From positions 5,456,001-5,520,000 of the forward strand of contig JAULSU010000004.1 in the NCBI GenBank assembly GCA_030512335.1: a DNA stretch of 64,000 nucleotides, read 5' to 3'. Both the position numbers and the translations under genes were made by a program. The stretch is from Immersiella caudata (lineage: Eukaryota; Ascomycota; Sordariomycetes; Sordariales; Lasiosphaeriaceae). How positions within the stretch are numbered: the stretch's first letter is position 1; each line of letters begins with the position of its first letter. Below, one piece after another: positions 54,657 to 64,000 of this stretch. The notes under the pieces are model-generated. The model saw nothing but the letters and a program-made list of their open reading frames with translations, had not been told where the DNA came from and did no database searches.

Positions 54657-54701
54657 AAGTGCGCCGCTCGCTTATATGCGCCGCTCGCTTATAACGCACG
54701 T
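54657..54701 (-). repeat. Right terminal inverted repeat of the Fot1-like element
   Basis: 45 bp, an exact inverse match to the left repeat at 52843..52887, with the same internal 17-bp doublet. Confidence 0.95.
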
Positions 54702-54702
54702 T

Positions 54703-55836
54703 ATTCGAAGTGCAGGAAATGTAATCATCTCTCTCATGTGCCGATCCCGCAACTCGATATCACCGACCTTCTTGGTAGTCAGTTCACGGGCCTCCGAGGT
54801 CACCAGGCAGAGGACGGGACCTTGTTCGATACCAGCATCAAACGTCACATCCAAGTTGGCAAAGGAGTTTGTTGAGCAGACGAGAATCAACATCCCTAAA
54901 TATATCTTCCAACGTTTCGACCTCGGACACGACAACATCGTCATGGTGGGCTTCCCCAAGTGGGATGTTATCGTCACTGAGCTCAGACCGTACTTTTGCT
55001 CTCTGTGGGAACCCAAACAGAGCAACAACTCACAAAAGCCGTCTCTTGATTTCATCAGAGCATCTACCCGAAGCAGTCTCGGTGCTTGTGAGTAGGGAAA
55101 GACTCTCACAGCGTGGTCTGGCCGGAACTTCGGCGTGCCACACACGGCACGCATGAAGATGCCGAACGATACCATGGACGCAACACCCCCGGAAGTCCTT
55201 CAGCATCTCGAAGACAACGTACGAGCCGCCCTCACCGCTACCGCTGCGAAGACCGGCAGCAACACAGGCCCCGACATAGATGACTCGCCCCGGTTCAACG
55301 GAGCACTCCTGATCGGGAACTACCCCGGTCATGGGATGAACTGGCACAGCGACGACGAAAAGGGTCTCGTTGGTGATGGCGTCGCCTCGATATCCCTCGG
55401 CCTAGCCTCCATGTCTTTTGCAATAAAGCACAAGTACAACACGGAGAGGCTTCACCGGGGAACCCAAGTCGCTCATGTTGACGACACCATCGTCAAAGGG
55501 GCGCTAAAAGAAGACGAAAGGCGCCAGATACAGGCGCAGTTCATGGCCGGATCGCTGCCGAAAGAGGAGGCAACGAAGCAGTTGACTGCTGTCGCGAAAA
55601 GTCTTGGGGCAATATCGCAAAGGGATATTGCCACAGTGTTGAAGTTTTCACTTTCATTTGGGGCAATTATGGTCCAGAAAAGACCCAGTCTCAACGAGAT
55701 GTATATTCACAAAGTTGAGTTAGCAAAGGGGGAGCTCGGGAGATTTGTGTTAACCGGCGGAACTCTGGCTAGCCAGAAGAGGGATCATCTTGAAGGCTTA
55801 ACGGGTAGAGGTATTGTTGTAGAGGTATTGTTGTAG
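54703..55836 (+). pseudogene. AlkB-like 2-oxoglutarate/Fe(II) oxygenase, one nonsense codon, 5' end next to transposon
   Basis: One frame is open from the transposon border to 55836 except for a TAG at 55093..55095. Upstream of it are EFVEQTRINIPKYIFQRFDL and HDNIVMVGFPKWDVIV; downstream come TAWSGRNFGVPHTARMKM and DDSPRFNGALLIGNYPGHG. The core has the AlkB-type Fe ligands: MNWHSDDEKGLVGDG gives His and Asp (HSD), and NEMYIHKVELAKGELGRFVL gives the second His with the 2OG-binding Arg region. VASISLGLASMSFAIKHKY is the intervening beta strand. The fold family repairs alkylated nucleic acids or modifies other substrates; the substrate here is unknown. In 54740-54850 another frame (LDITDLLGSQFTGLRGHQAE) also looks coding, so exon structure near the 5' end is unsettled. 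No start codon remains. Confidence 0.68.
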
Positions 55837-55975
55837 AGCTATGGTTGAATGGCTACTACAGATATATTTGATGTATTAAGCTCCATTTTTAGCCCCTTTT
55901 GGGACCCCTTAACCACCAACGTAGAGTCCTTCGTCCTTTACTTTGGATCTTACCACATAATTCACTAATGGATAC

Positions 55976-56451
55976 TTGTGGGAGGACCTCTCCACCTCTT
56001 CCTCGAAGACCAAATACCGCACGGGAAAGGTACACCGGGGAAAGAATGTAGCTAGAGCCGACGACACCATCGTTAGAGTATCTGCCACTTGCACTGGGCA
56101 ATACGCCTGTTACAGAGGCAGTTCGAAGATGGAACGTCATTGTCAAACTTCTACTGTGGTAATCAGATCGTCCGGGTCGACGATTTGGTTGTCCTTGGAT
56201 CGATGAAGGACGAGGAAAGGCTAGACGTACAGTCTCAGTACAGAGAAGGGACTCTTTCCCTCTATGAGGCTACGGAACAGATGACGAGGGTGGCCAAGAG
56301 CAATGGCCAATGTCCTCAGAGAAGCGTGGATATGATTCTCAAGTTCCCCTTGCCCTTCGGGGCTGTTATGATACAACAGGGTTCCCCCTTGAACGAAGTG
56401 TATGTTCACAGAGTCGAGTTGGGGAAGGGGGAATTGATGAGGTTTGTGTGA
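55976..56451 (+). pseudogene. Partial tandem copy of the AlkB-like gene
   Basis: The stretch VRVDDLVVLGSMKDEERLDV, TEQMTRVAKSNGQCPQRSVD and LKFPLPFGAVMIQQGSPLNE, then VYVHRVELGKGELMRFV and TGA, aligns with the last 100 residues of the upstream gene. The His-Asp iron-binding half is absent. The 5' part (KYRTGKVHRGKNVARADDTI) matches the segment just before, with an intervening insertion, so this is a rearranged fragment. Confidence 0.6.
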
Positions 56452-56641
56452 TAGGGCGTACTTCGGAGGAATAGCAGAGTGTAGTAGATGTAGACCCAGG
56501 TTGCGACAGAGACGCTATGTAGGTTGATAGGGGGGGTTTTAACTTCAGAAGATGCCCTATTGGTATTGCAGAAAGCGCTGCTCCAACATTGTGACGGCCC
56601 TTCAAAACATACATGACGAGGGTCTTTTCCAGAGCGTGATC

Positions 56642-57773
56642 TCATATGTTTGGCTTCTGGCCATACGTGACATATCTATCATTGCATCAGCCAGGGGTAG
56701 TAGTGCAAGTCCAGGAATCTGCTACTCACATTGGCCAATACGCGTGAATACTTGTATCCTTCATCTCAGCGCGGACCTCAGCAATCAACGCATCCAGTCG
56801 CTCCTTTGGCCAGCCCAAAGCGCGGGTGTATACCGCAGTACTGAGGGCTTCCACCCCCGAGCCTACATTCTCCAAGGTGAACATGCCTAGCAGTGTCAGT
56901 TTTGAGCAGAGACACCGGAAGGGAGCGCATACCAATCTCCTTGGATTTCCTGTTCCTCGGCCACTGGTTCTGCGGCCACCGAAACACCCGCTCCTGGACG
57001 TTGACAAACCCCTGAGCTTCCAGTTGCTCCCGATACTTGTAGGCCTCATCAAACGGCCTCCCCATCGACCTTGCACCCTCGAGGAGCATGTCAACCCATC
57101 TTTTCATCGCTGAGTCCTCTTTTAGCGTCCCATCGTCGCATTTGAGCGCCGCAATGTCACACAGCTCAATCCAGCCGCCCGGCGCAAGGTGATCGTACAC
57201 TTGCTGAAAGAAGCTCGGCCAGTCCGCCAGCGCGGCCGTCATCATGCGACTGTAGATGAAATCGAATTGGACGCCGCTAAAATTCCAGGGTTCTTCGATA
57301 TCCATGACCTCAAACCGGACGTTTGGGGGGACAAAGGGGCTTTGAATGGGGCTGAGGTCGACACCAACAATGGCGGCGTTGGGGAACTCGTCGGCAAGGT
57401 CATTGGCCCAAATGCCCGTCCCGGTGCCGATGTCGAGGACGTTGTGCAATGCATGGCTGTCCCCACGGCCGGCAGGGCAGAGGTACAGCAGGTTGTCGAA
57501 TGTCAGGAGGAAGAGATGGTGCTGCAAGTCAAGGCGATCCTGCTCGAGGTCGTCGTTGGGGAGAATGTATTTTCCGTCTTTGTAAGCGTGGTAGCGTCGT
57601 CCGTTTTCGTGGCGGTAGTTCAGGATGCTCTCGCTGATGGATGCCCAGTCGCTCGCCATTTCAGACCCCAACGCTGAATCCCCATCATTCCAGCTGTCTC
57701 GCGGGCTGTCCTCAGCATCCAGCGTGCCCGACCAAACCTCGCCGTCTTGGCTGGGGATTTGACCTGCCGCCAT
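56642..57773 (-). CDS. LaeA-like class I SAM-dependent methyltransferase
   Basis: Three exons (57773..56933, 56886..56730, 56675..56642) with introns of 46 and 54 bp encode 343 aa and end IHAYWPIYVTYGQKPNI, the family's usual terminus. SESILNYRHENGRRYHAYKDG and YILPNDDLEQDRLDLQHHLF are the conserved N-terminal blocks. SAM motif I is NVLDIGTGTGIWANDLADEF (about 111-130), followed by VGVDLSPIQSPFVPPNVRFE and FDFIYSRMM (motifs II-III). The fold is a Rossmann-type methyltransferase. LaeA-like proteins are numerous in fungi and some regulate secondary metabolism, but most have no known substrate. The last exon is only 34 bp, found from the GTGAGT...GATAG intron. Intact. Confidence 0.92.
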
Positions 57774-58415
57774 GTCGGACGAGGCAGGACGTCCGAGCAG
57801 AGCGTGCGATGATTGAGGTCGGGCGGTGTGTGTCTCGATCGAGGAATGCGATTGACACTACGTTGATCAGCCCCTCGACATCCGCGGCCCAAGCGCCTTT
57901 CGGGTTTAGCTCCGAGGGGATGCATTTCGATGCATGGAAATCCTTTCTGGGAAAGTAGCAGCGGCCGACCGGTAGGGAGTCAACCAATGAAAAGGCCCCT
58001 GATGTCTTTGGGGGAAGCACGACCACTCCAAACCAAAACTCTTAGTCACACATCTCGGGTAGGCACGTGACGCCTCTCTCGCTGTGGGACGTCCCCCTCA
58101 TTGGGTGCTGTCCTGCTCCCTTCTCCTAAAGGAAAACAAACTCCAAGGGACTAGTGCGTCCACCCAGCTTCTAACTTTATCTCGTCCCGATAAGGTATTA
58201 GAGCACTGAATGTGTGTCTCGGCTAATCTCTTCCTGTTCAATTTTCTGCATGGACGGCGGCACAACTTGCTCATTCTTGCGCATCCCAGATCCGAGGAAG
58301 AGCGAGGCCTGGTTGCCTGCTTCATCGCCACCTCTATAAGATGCAGGGGCTTCGACTGTATGTCCATCAAAGGGGATGGTGCCTGCGGCATCGTCATTCC
58401 GTCCTTTCGTTCACC
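57774..58415. promoter_or_regulatory. Divergent intergenic region, methyltransferase / esterase
   Basis: About 640 bp between the two start codons, expected to hold both promoters. No specific element was identified. Confidence 0.4.
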
Positions 58416-60081
58416 ATGTCGTGCGTGCCATCAACTTTCGGCAACATCGCCCTCTTCGGCGGAGAGATCCAAGCTGTAGCGGCTGCTCTCGTTACGAACC
58501 ACAGCGCTTCGGTCTCTTCAGCGCGTCGTTTCACTCAGCCTTCAGTAGAGGTGCGAAATGCCAGCTTTTGCAATATCACGGTCACCTACACCCACCCAGG
58601 ACAGGGTGACAGTATCATCGTCGAGGCATGGCTTCCGCCCAAAGAAGTATGGAATGGACGTCTCCAAGCCGTCGGCGGTGGCGGCTTCATAGCCGGTCGG
58701 TACAGCGAATTTTACACGGCTATGAGCGGAGCTATCGGTGACGGATACGCCACCATGACTTCCGATGCGGGCTTGGGCGGAGCGCTGGACCCGACATCGT
58801 GGGCGTTGCTTAGCCCCGGGAATGTGAATCTGTACTACTTGCAGAATCTCGCGTCTGTATCACTAGACGATGCCGTGAGTGCAACCACCTTCTCATCATC
58901 TCAGGAGGATGCTGGCTAACCGCAGCTCTCATCGGCGTAGGCCACCATTACGAAGTCCCTCATCAGAGCCTACTACGGCCGCGGACCGGAATATTCGTAC
59001 TGGAACGGCTGCTCCCAGGGGGGTCGCCAGGGTTTGATGCTCGCCCAGCGGTACCCAACAGCCTACGATGGCATCGCAGCCGGCGCGCCGGGCATCTACT
59101 GGAACGATTTCTTCCCTACTATGCTTTGGCCTTCCCAATTTATGAACATGCTTGGCGATTACCCCTATCCTTGCGAGGTCGAAGCCATCACCGCCGCAGC
59201 CATTACGGCTTGCGATCCTCTCGACGGCGTGAAGGACGGCGTCATCGCCGATGTCGACGCCTGTCTTGCGAGCTTCGACCCATTCTCCCTAGTTGGAAAC
59301 GTCATCAACTGTGCCGAGATGGAAACGCCTCATATCACGTCTGCCGCTGCAGCCGTTGTGAATGCAACCTGGCAGGGAATGCAGAACGTTCATGGCGCGC
59401 GGCTATGGCCTGGCCTCAATCCCGGCACAGACTTGGCCATCATCGCTGCCAAAACGAACTGCACTGACGGCCCCTGCCAAGCTGTCCCTCCTCCCGTTGC
59501 AGCACAATGGCTGTCGTTGTTCGTGGCTAGAGATGCAAATCTGGATCTGTCCAACTTGAGTCATGTCGAGTTCGACTGGCTGGTACGTCAGGGGAAGCAG
59601 AGATACAACTCAATAATGGGCACCGGCGACCCGGATTTGTCCGCCTTCTTCGGCGCCGGGGGCAAGCTGATCACCTTCCACGGTCTTGTGAGTCTTCAGC
59701 CCCCTGCCCCAGACGCGGCGCATGGTTCTAACCTTCATTCTCACACAGCTTGATCAACTCATCCCCCCAAAGGGAACTTCCAAGTACTTCGACACAGTCT
59801 CCTCACTCACCCCCAAAACGCAAGGCTCCTATCGCCATTTTGAGATCCCGGGGTGGAGCCACTGCGGCAACGGCGGGCCAACCTCAGAGCCAACCAGTCT
59901 CTTCGACCAGTTGCGTGCATGGGTTGAGAATGGGACAGCTCCTGCGCGGTCGCCCGTCACGGTGACAGACCTCGAAGGCAACGCAAGGGGTCGCATTATT
60001 TGCCCGTATCCGCAAAAGGCAGTACTCGACAAGGGCTGTCCCATTGCTGAGGGGGCAGGATGTTGGTCGTGTAGTTTTTGA
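58416..60081 (+). CDS. Tannase / feruloyl-esterase family protein
   Basis: Three exons (58416..58874, 58941..59687, 59749..60081) with introns of 66 and 61 bp, both phase 0, encode 512 aa. Early blocks are VEAWLPPKEVWNGRLQAVGG and GGFIAGRYSEF. The nucleophile motif is YWNGCSQGGRQGLMLAQRYP with the family's C-S-x-G-G, and the His end is GWSHCGNGGPTSEP. The Cys next to Ser and the Cys next to His form the neighbouring disulfide of the tannase CS-D-HC architecture; the Asp is probably in LDQLIPPKGT. Substrates would be plant phenolic esters. No clear signal peptide follows this ATG (MSCVPSTFGNIALFGG), so a 5' exon or secretion leader could be missing. Otherwise intact and full length. Confidence 0.9.
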
Positions 60082-60480
60082 TGTCTCGAGGGCATGGGGC
60101 TTCGGCGGCTTCGCCGCCATGGCCTGCTTGGATCTCGTGCGGGTATACAACCGACTGCCCCTGGTATGCAAATTCTCACGAGAGCGCTGGTTAAATTATT
60201 TTACATCCTAAATCACAAATTTGCAAACCGGGACTGTTACCCCAAGGGTTTGCTGAAAGGGGAGGCGTATTTTAGGCAGGAACAAAGGAGCCTAGGGCCT
60301 CTTAAACGAGGCCTGAATCCTCGTGGCCGCCGTCATAATATCAGCTTCTCCGATGCCGTTGGCTAGACCCAGAGAAGACAGACAGTACGTCGTCTAGTAG
60401 TACGTCGTCTAGCTCGTCGAAGACGGCTCCTATGATCAACTTGTACCCTCTGCGTGACCTCCTCCTCGTACCCCTCTCTT
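60082..60480. other. Intergenic with a short direct repeat
   Basis: A 14-bp unit (agtacgtcgtctag) occurs twice within about 60385-60413. No gene seen. Confidence 0.4.
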
Positions 60481-61053
60481 TCAGTATGCCATTCTCAATC
60501 CTCGCCCAGCCTGGCAGCCCGCCCTCTTTTGCGCTTCTCTGAGTCTCTGCCGGAAGGTTGACTCGCCCCGGCGATCCATCTCGGCGTGGTCCTGGCTCCG
60601 ACGAGAACCGTGCGAGTAGAGAGCACCTTGGTATATGCAGACAGGAATAGACTCTTCAGCACTCTGCCGCAAGAAGAGGTCTCTCAGGAGGGACACTAGA
60701 TTTTCTTGATTCAGCGACCCGGCATCCAGGAACTGCTCCGTAGTGAGCGACCAATCGACGCGGTAGGGTAAAGGGGAAAGCCGCTGAGCGATGAGGCGAT
60801 CTAGGATCCCGGGGGGAAGCCGGGGGTGAGCTACTAGCAGGCGAGTGGCCCACTCGCTGGCCGCGGCACAGGTGAGCAGCTCACCAAGCTGGTCGATGAG
60901 CCTCTGGGGCAGGCCAATAGGCGAGCTCCAGCTATCTCCTCGAACGGCAACCAATATGCGCGGCCCCGCCACAGGGAGATCTTTGTCGCCCAAACAACCC
61001 ACTAGCCTCTCGTAGACGACAGATCGACCCTGCAGGGGCCACCGCGACGCCAT
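60481..61053 (-). CDS. Doubtful hypothetical protein
   Basis: A 190-aa ORF (MASRWPLQGRSVVYERLVGC...). The middle (PPGILDRLIAQRLSPLPYRV, LVSLLRDLFLRQSAEESIPV) has helical, protein-like composition, but no family or intron support. It abuts a decayed plus-strand gene and may be chance. Confidence 0.25.
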   Translation of the reverse strand: MASRWPLQGRSVVYERLVGCLGDKDLPVAGPRILVAVRGDSWSSPIGLPQRLIDQLGELLTCAAASEWATRLLVAHPRLPPGILDRLIAQRLSPLPYRVDWSLTTEQFLDAGSLNQENLVSLLRDLFLRQSAEESIPVCIYQGALYSHGSRRSQDHAEMDRRGESTFRQRLREAQKRAGCQAGRGLRMAY

Positions 61054-61954
61054 CGCTTCCCTTGAGCGCCAGGACGACCAGCTTGTCTATTTCTCTGCTG
61101 CCAAGGTCAGGGACCTGCTTCAGCACATGGCGCAATTGGCCATTAGCATCATCCCCTGGGTGCTGTACGGCGACTGGACCGTCTTCTTTGTCACCGCGAC
61201 CGGTACAATGTTGGCTCTCTTCACCGGCGGTCTGCCTCAATGGGGTGTCGAGAAGTGGCCGGGCAGAAGGCTGAATGGTACGCCTCGACAGCCTGTCGTC
61301 GCCGGCAAGCTCGAACAGGGTATCCATAACACATGTTCCGGCGTAGCAAATAAGACCAAGACGGTCTGCCTCACTCGCGGCAACGGCTGCCGATACGCAA
61401 TGGTGATCAATGGTGATCAAGTGCAGAGGCACCGCGTTGGACCTGGAAGCACTGGCGACGGCGATGCCACCCCACCTCCCAGCTACCCTCTGCCTGTTGG
61501 GCGTGCTCAGTCTCGCCTGGATATCTCTGGCGCTCACCACGCCGTGGTAGCACGCCTGATATCTTAGCCTAGTCAGCGCCCTCGGCACACTGCAACACGC
61601 ATGCGCCAGCTTTCAGTGTCGAGGTCGCCCGACGCCATGCGATTGCCTCTCCGAAAGTTCGCACCGCGGCCAACCATTACCGGAACCCCAGTCTGGGAAG
61701 CCAAGTGCTGCCGCCCCACGCAGGGGCAAGAGGAGGTCTTGGACGCCATGCATCCACTCGTGACACGTCCCCTTGGTCCCGCCGAGACGCATGGCGTGCG
61801 CGGCGCTCTTCGGGAGCTCGAAAAGACCATACCAAATGCCGGTTTCGCCCTCGTGCAAGAGTTCTTTCCCGCCCTCCGACGTGTGGATTCTGAGCGTTAT
61901 AGAGACGCGAAGGAGAATGCGTTCTGGAAGTGGATGCTGGAGCACCGGGATTGA
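61050..61954 (+). pseudogene. Polytopic fungal membrane protein, C-terminal part, decayed
   Basis: Reads IASLERQDDQLVYFSAAKVR, then LAISIIPWVLYGDWTVFFVT and ALFTGGLPQWGVEKWPGRRL. After a possible GTACGC...AAATAAG intron (about 61276-61350) come KTVCLTRGNGCRYAMVI and, in another frame, KCRGTALDLEALATAMPPHL. A hydrophobic run LCLLGVLSLAWISLALTT ends in a stop. Further on, VRGALRELEKTIPNAGFALV and RYRDAKENAFWKWMLEHRD end with TGA at 61954. I recognise this order (IYGDW, LPQWR-EK, LTRGNG, ALDLEALATA, FFP) from unnamed Pezizomycotina multi-pass proteins. At least two frame changes and stops disrupt it, and the N-terminal half is missing. The opposite-strand ORF 60932..61588 is taken as a shadow. 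Confidence 0.5.
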
Positions 61955-62648
61955 AGCGCTGCTGCACGCCTGAGTTGAAATCCTAGGTAGGATTACGCCC
62001 GTCTGTTGTCTGCATTCGGGGTTCCGGCGTTGATGAGGAGCAACAACCTGGTTGTCTGCAACAAATCTGGGCACACGAAATTTCCTTTTCGTTCGTCGTC
62101 CTGAGCTGGGGTGAGCTCTTGCACGTAGGTGGGTCAGCGTGGTCACTTTGGCTGAGAATGAGGAACCCTACCTGCCCAGTAGCTATTACCAGAGGTAAAA
62201 TGGGATTTTAACTCGGTTTGGATGATTTTTGGTTGAAGAGTCGCAATGAAGGTGCATCAAACAAAATATCTGACTTTGCCATATTTATACAAGGACATCT
62301 CGTTGTCATTCACACACTCGGAAAGCCATTTAGTTTCTGTTGACCGCGGGCACAGCGATGCGTTCTTTCTCCGACCGCGACCCCACAGATTCTGCTTGGG
62401 TGGGAGGCTCAATGCGTGGCGTGTGTGGGAGGCTCAATGCGTGGCGTGTGTGGGAGGCTCAATGCGTGGCGTGTGTGGGCGGCTGCAAGCCACGAGTGGC
62501 TGGAACATGAACGCACGTTTGTGCGTTTGCGCAAGCCCCAGTGCACTTGCTTCATGGTCACTGTTGGCCAACGCCTTGTTGTCTAAGGTGATGATCAATC
62601 TCGATCAATCCTCCCAATTCTTGAAGCAAAACCACGACAAAAGAAAAT
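61955..62648. other. Intergenic upstream of the right-edge gene
   Basis: Contains the 25-bp tandem repeat listed separately and otherwise no coding signal. Confidence 0.4.
62401..62475. repeat. Three tandem 25-bp units
   Basis: Three exact copies of a GC-rich 25-mer beginning tgggaggctcaatgcg, about 175 bp upstream of the ATG at 62649. Confidence 0.92.
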
Positions 62649-64000
62649 ATGTCTAGTGAGTTATTGGGCATCGTTCTTGCTAACAGGGGCCAATTCGGTT
62701 ATAACCTCGATGTGAATGGCTGGTTCAGTGTGTGCCGAGAAGTCGGCACCGGCGATACAGCCAGCGTTTCGTCATCCATGTTTGTCGAGGACGGCTCCTC
62801 GGTCATCAGCAAAGAGGACTCGACTCTGCTTGATTCTGCTCGCTGCATCTCGACCCCCCAGCTTGTCGAGGGCTCAACTCTGGCAACTGCTCCCATTTTG
62901 ACCTTTAAAGACGACGGTTTGCTCGACCATCTACTCTTTGGCGCCCTGTACATCAAAGACACGGACGACGGGATCTCAGATGAGGACATGCGCCGGACAG
63001 AACTCGATGTCTCGGACGACGAGACCGAGCCGACAGGCCCAATGCGCCAGCCCAGCGAGCATCCAAAGAGACTCTCCATCGAAACAGCGATTCCCCCGCG
63101 TGCGTCAAACTCGGCATCACCTCATGCATGGCCAGGAGCGGATGGCAGAAACTCTGCGCAGCCTGGGTTTGGCGTCATGTCCAGCCCTGTATCCAACTAC
63201 CCCAATGAGATGATGCTCGAGGCTGAGCCCGGAGCCCGGACGAGGCATCCTGGACAAGCTCACAGCGAATTCGCGTCACTATTACGCGAAACACTGCGTG
63301 GCTCTCAGATCGATCCTGCCGAACTCCAACTCGCCCGCGACCGGGACTTGGAACAAAACCCCTGTCCTTCACTATGGACCGGCTCCACCAAAGATACCGA
63401 GAGCATTGCCGGCTACGATGTAGGTCGTCGACTTGAGCTGAGCGACCAATCAGCCCAGGGCACGAGTCCGACCGACCTCGCACAACCCGACGTCAGAGTC
63501 TTTCTTGTCTCTGACGCAGAGCATCTTCGATTCTCCCACCTTTACGGCACTCAAGCAGCACACGACGCCGACTTCGCCAAAGCCACGGAATCGCCGCTGA
63601 AGTCTTCTTCTCCTATCAATGAGGGGGCTAATACCGATTCATTCACACTTTCGGATATGCCACTTTCCGCAACGACACCCCCAGGAACACCAAAGCCGGC
63701 CGCTCTCACGCGGAGCTGCCAAGAGGATGACCAGATCACCACCACGACAACCCCGCAACCGGCGGACTTGCTCGTCGAGAGGGATAGCGGTGAGGAGGAC
63801 ATGGAGTCTGCTGGGGATGGAGCAGACACCGACAGCTGTGGGGGCGACTACTGTTCCGACTACACCCCGGATGTCCCGTACATGAGCAATGATCATCTCT
63901 TCATGCAACACAGAGGAAAGTTGCTCGAGGCCCTTTTTGAACGGTTTGAGCTCTGGCCACAACCAACGACACGCGCGAGTGGTGGGCAGGAAGCAGCAGA
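62649..64000 (+). CDS. Acidic, probably disordered protein, cut by right window edge
   Basis: One frame is open from ATG 62649 to the window end (450 codons visible, no stop). It starts MSSELLGIVLANRGQFGYNL. The sequence is rich in Asp, Glu, Ser, Thr and Pro with acidic patches (DTDDGISDEDMRRTELDVSD; RDSGEEDMESAGDGADTDSC). There is no signal peptide, transmembrane helix or known domain in the visible part. A 31-bp GTGAGT...AACAG at the very start is too short to trust as an intron. The domain that defines the family may lie beyond 64000. Opposite-strand ORFs are shadows. Confidence 0.65.
   Translation, partial: MSSELLGIVLANRGQFGYNLDVNGWFSVCREVGTGDTASVSSSMFVEDGSSVISKEDSTLLDSARCISTPQLVEGSTLATAPILTFKDDGLLDHLLFGALYIKDTDDGISDEDMRRTELDVSDDETEPTGPMRQPSEHPKRLSIETAIPPRASNSASPHAWPGADGRNSAQPGFGVMSSPVSNYPNEMMLEAEPGARTRHPGQAHSEFASLLRETLRGSQIDPAELQLARDRDLEQNPCPSLWTGSTKDTESIAGYDVGRRLELSDQSAQGTSPTDLAQPDVRVFLVSDAEHLRFSHLYGTQAAHDADFAKATESPLKSSSPINEGANTDSFTLSDMPLSATTPPGTPKPAALTRSCQEDDQITTTTTPQPADLLVERDSGEEDMESAGDGADTDSCGGDYCSDYTPDVPYMSNDHLFMQHRGKLLEALFERFELWPQPTTRASGGQEAA

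Larger units (their letters stand above)
52843..54701 (+). mobile_element. Fot1/pogo-like DNA transposon (Tc1-mariner superfamily), complete ends
   Basis: An element of 1859 bp flanked by TA on both sides (52841..52842 and 54702..54703), the expected target duplication. It has perfect 45-bp terminal inverted repeats. It carries one broken transposase gene and lies immediately 5' of the AlkB-like pseudogene. Confidence 0.92.

Noticed and set aside
60932..61588. 218-aa minus-strand ORF
   Set aside because: The plus strand here carries recognisable blocks of a fungal membrane protein family.
62652..62686. 31-bp GTGAGT...AACAG intron at the start of the right-edge gene
   Set aside because: Too short for a spliceosomal intron; the frame is open without it.

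Overview
The window looks like a chromosome piece from a filamentous ascomycete (Pezizomycotina, most likely Sordariomycetes). The grounds are 46-77 bp GT-AG introns with CTGAC/CTAAC branch points, HET-domain genes, a SesB-NACHT NOD-like receptor, a fungal-rhodopsin membrane protein, a LaeA-like methyltransferase, a tannase-family esterase, a GPI-anchored cupredoxin, and a Fot1/pogo-like transposon riddled with C-to-T type stops (a repeat-induced point mutation, RIP, signature). No tRNA, rRNA or CRISPR was seen. The gene set is accessory in character: about half the loci are intact and half are broken by stops or one-base frameshifts.

Layout. 0-5 kb: an edge-truncated coiled-coil gene, a decayed DUF4246 gene followed by a coiled-coil/membrane-anchor remnant, and an intact secreted cupredoxin. 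5.4-11 kb: a HET-domain protein fused to beta-propeller-like repeats, then three paralogous minus-strand genes for very small secreted precursors. The middle one (9.4-9.7 kb) encodes a signal peptide plus seven Trp-Lys-Arg units with Glu-Pro spacers, the layout of alpha-factor-like pheromones and other Kex2-processed repeat peptides; the two flanking copies are degenerate. 11.9-20.8 kb: a single-pass membrane protein, a ruined FAD-linked oxidase, and a divergent pair of genes (a four-TM protein and a Pro/Ala-rich acidic protein) sharing a short 'PDGT' motif. 22.7-26.8 kb: a small spliced gene, a decayed subtilase-like gene, and an intact atypical SDR.

27.9-40.7 kb holds the most striking gene family: six related loci with one RING-like zinc module (C-x2-C ... 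C-G/D/A-H-M-x-C ... C-x2-C). Two are intact (36.6 and 38.3 kb), one has lost a zinc ligand (33.9 kb), and three are broken by stops and frameshifts. A fungal-rhodopsin gene sits among them. 43-47 kb: an intact zinc-less medium-chain oxidoreductase and an intact HET gene. 48-51 kb: a SesB-type esterase/NACHT receptor with an in-frame TGA and a frameshift next to its nucleophile serine. 51.5-56.5 kb: two related small ORFs, a complete Fot1-like element with perfect 45-bp terminal inverted repeats, and an AlkB-like 2-oxoglutarate oxygenase pseudogene with a partial tandem copy. 56.6-60.1 kb: an intact LaeA-like methyltransferase and an intact tannase/feruloyl-esterase-like gene. 61-64 kb: a decayed polytopic membrane protein and an acidic, disordered protein running off the right edge.

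Functionally the region mixes allorecognition or immunity-type genes (two HET, one NLR), an expanding and decaying RING family, and a candidate secreted peptide-signal locus. The many single-base breaks could reflect real pseudogenisation and RIP, or in part indel errors in the assembly; transcript or read data would separate these.
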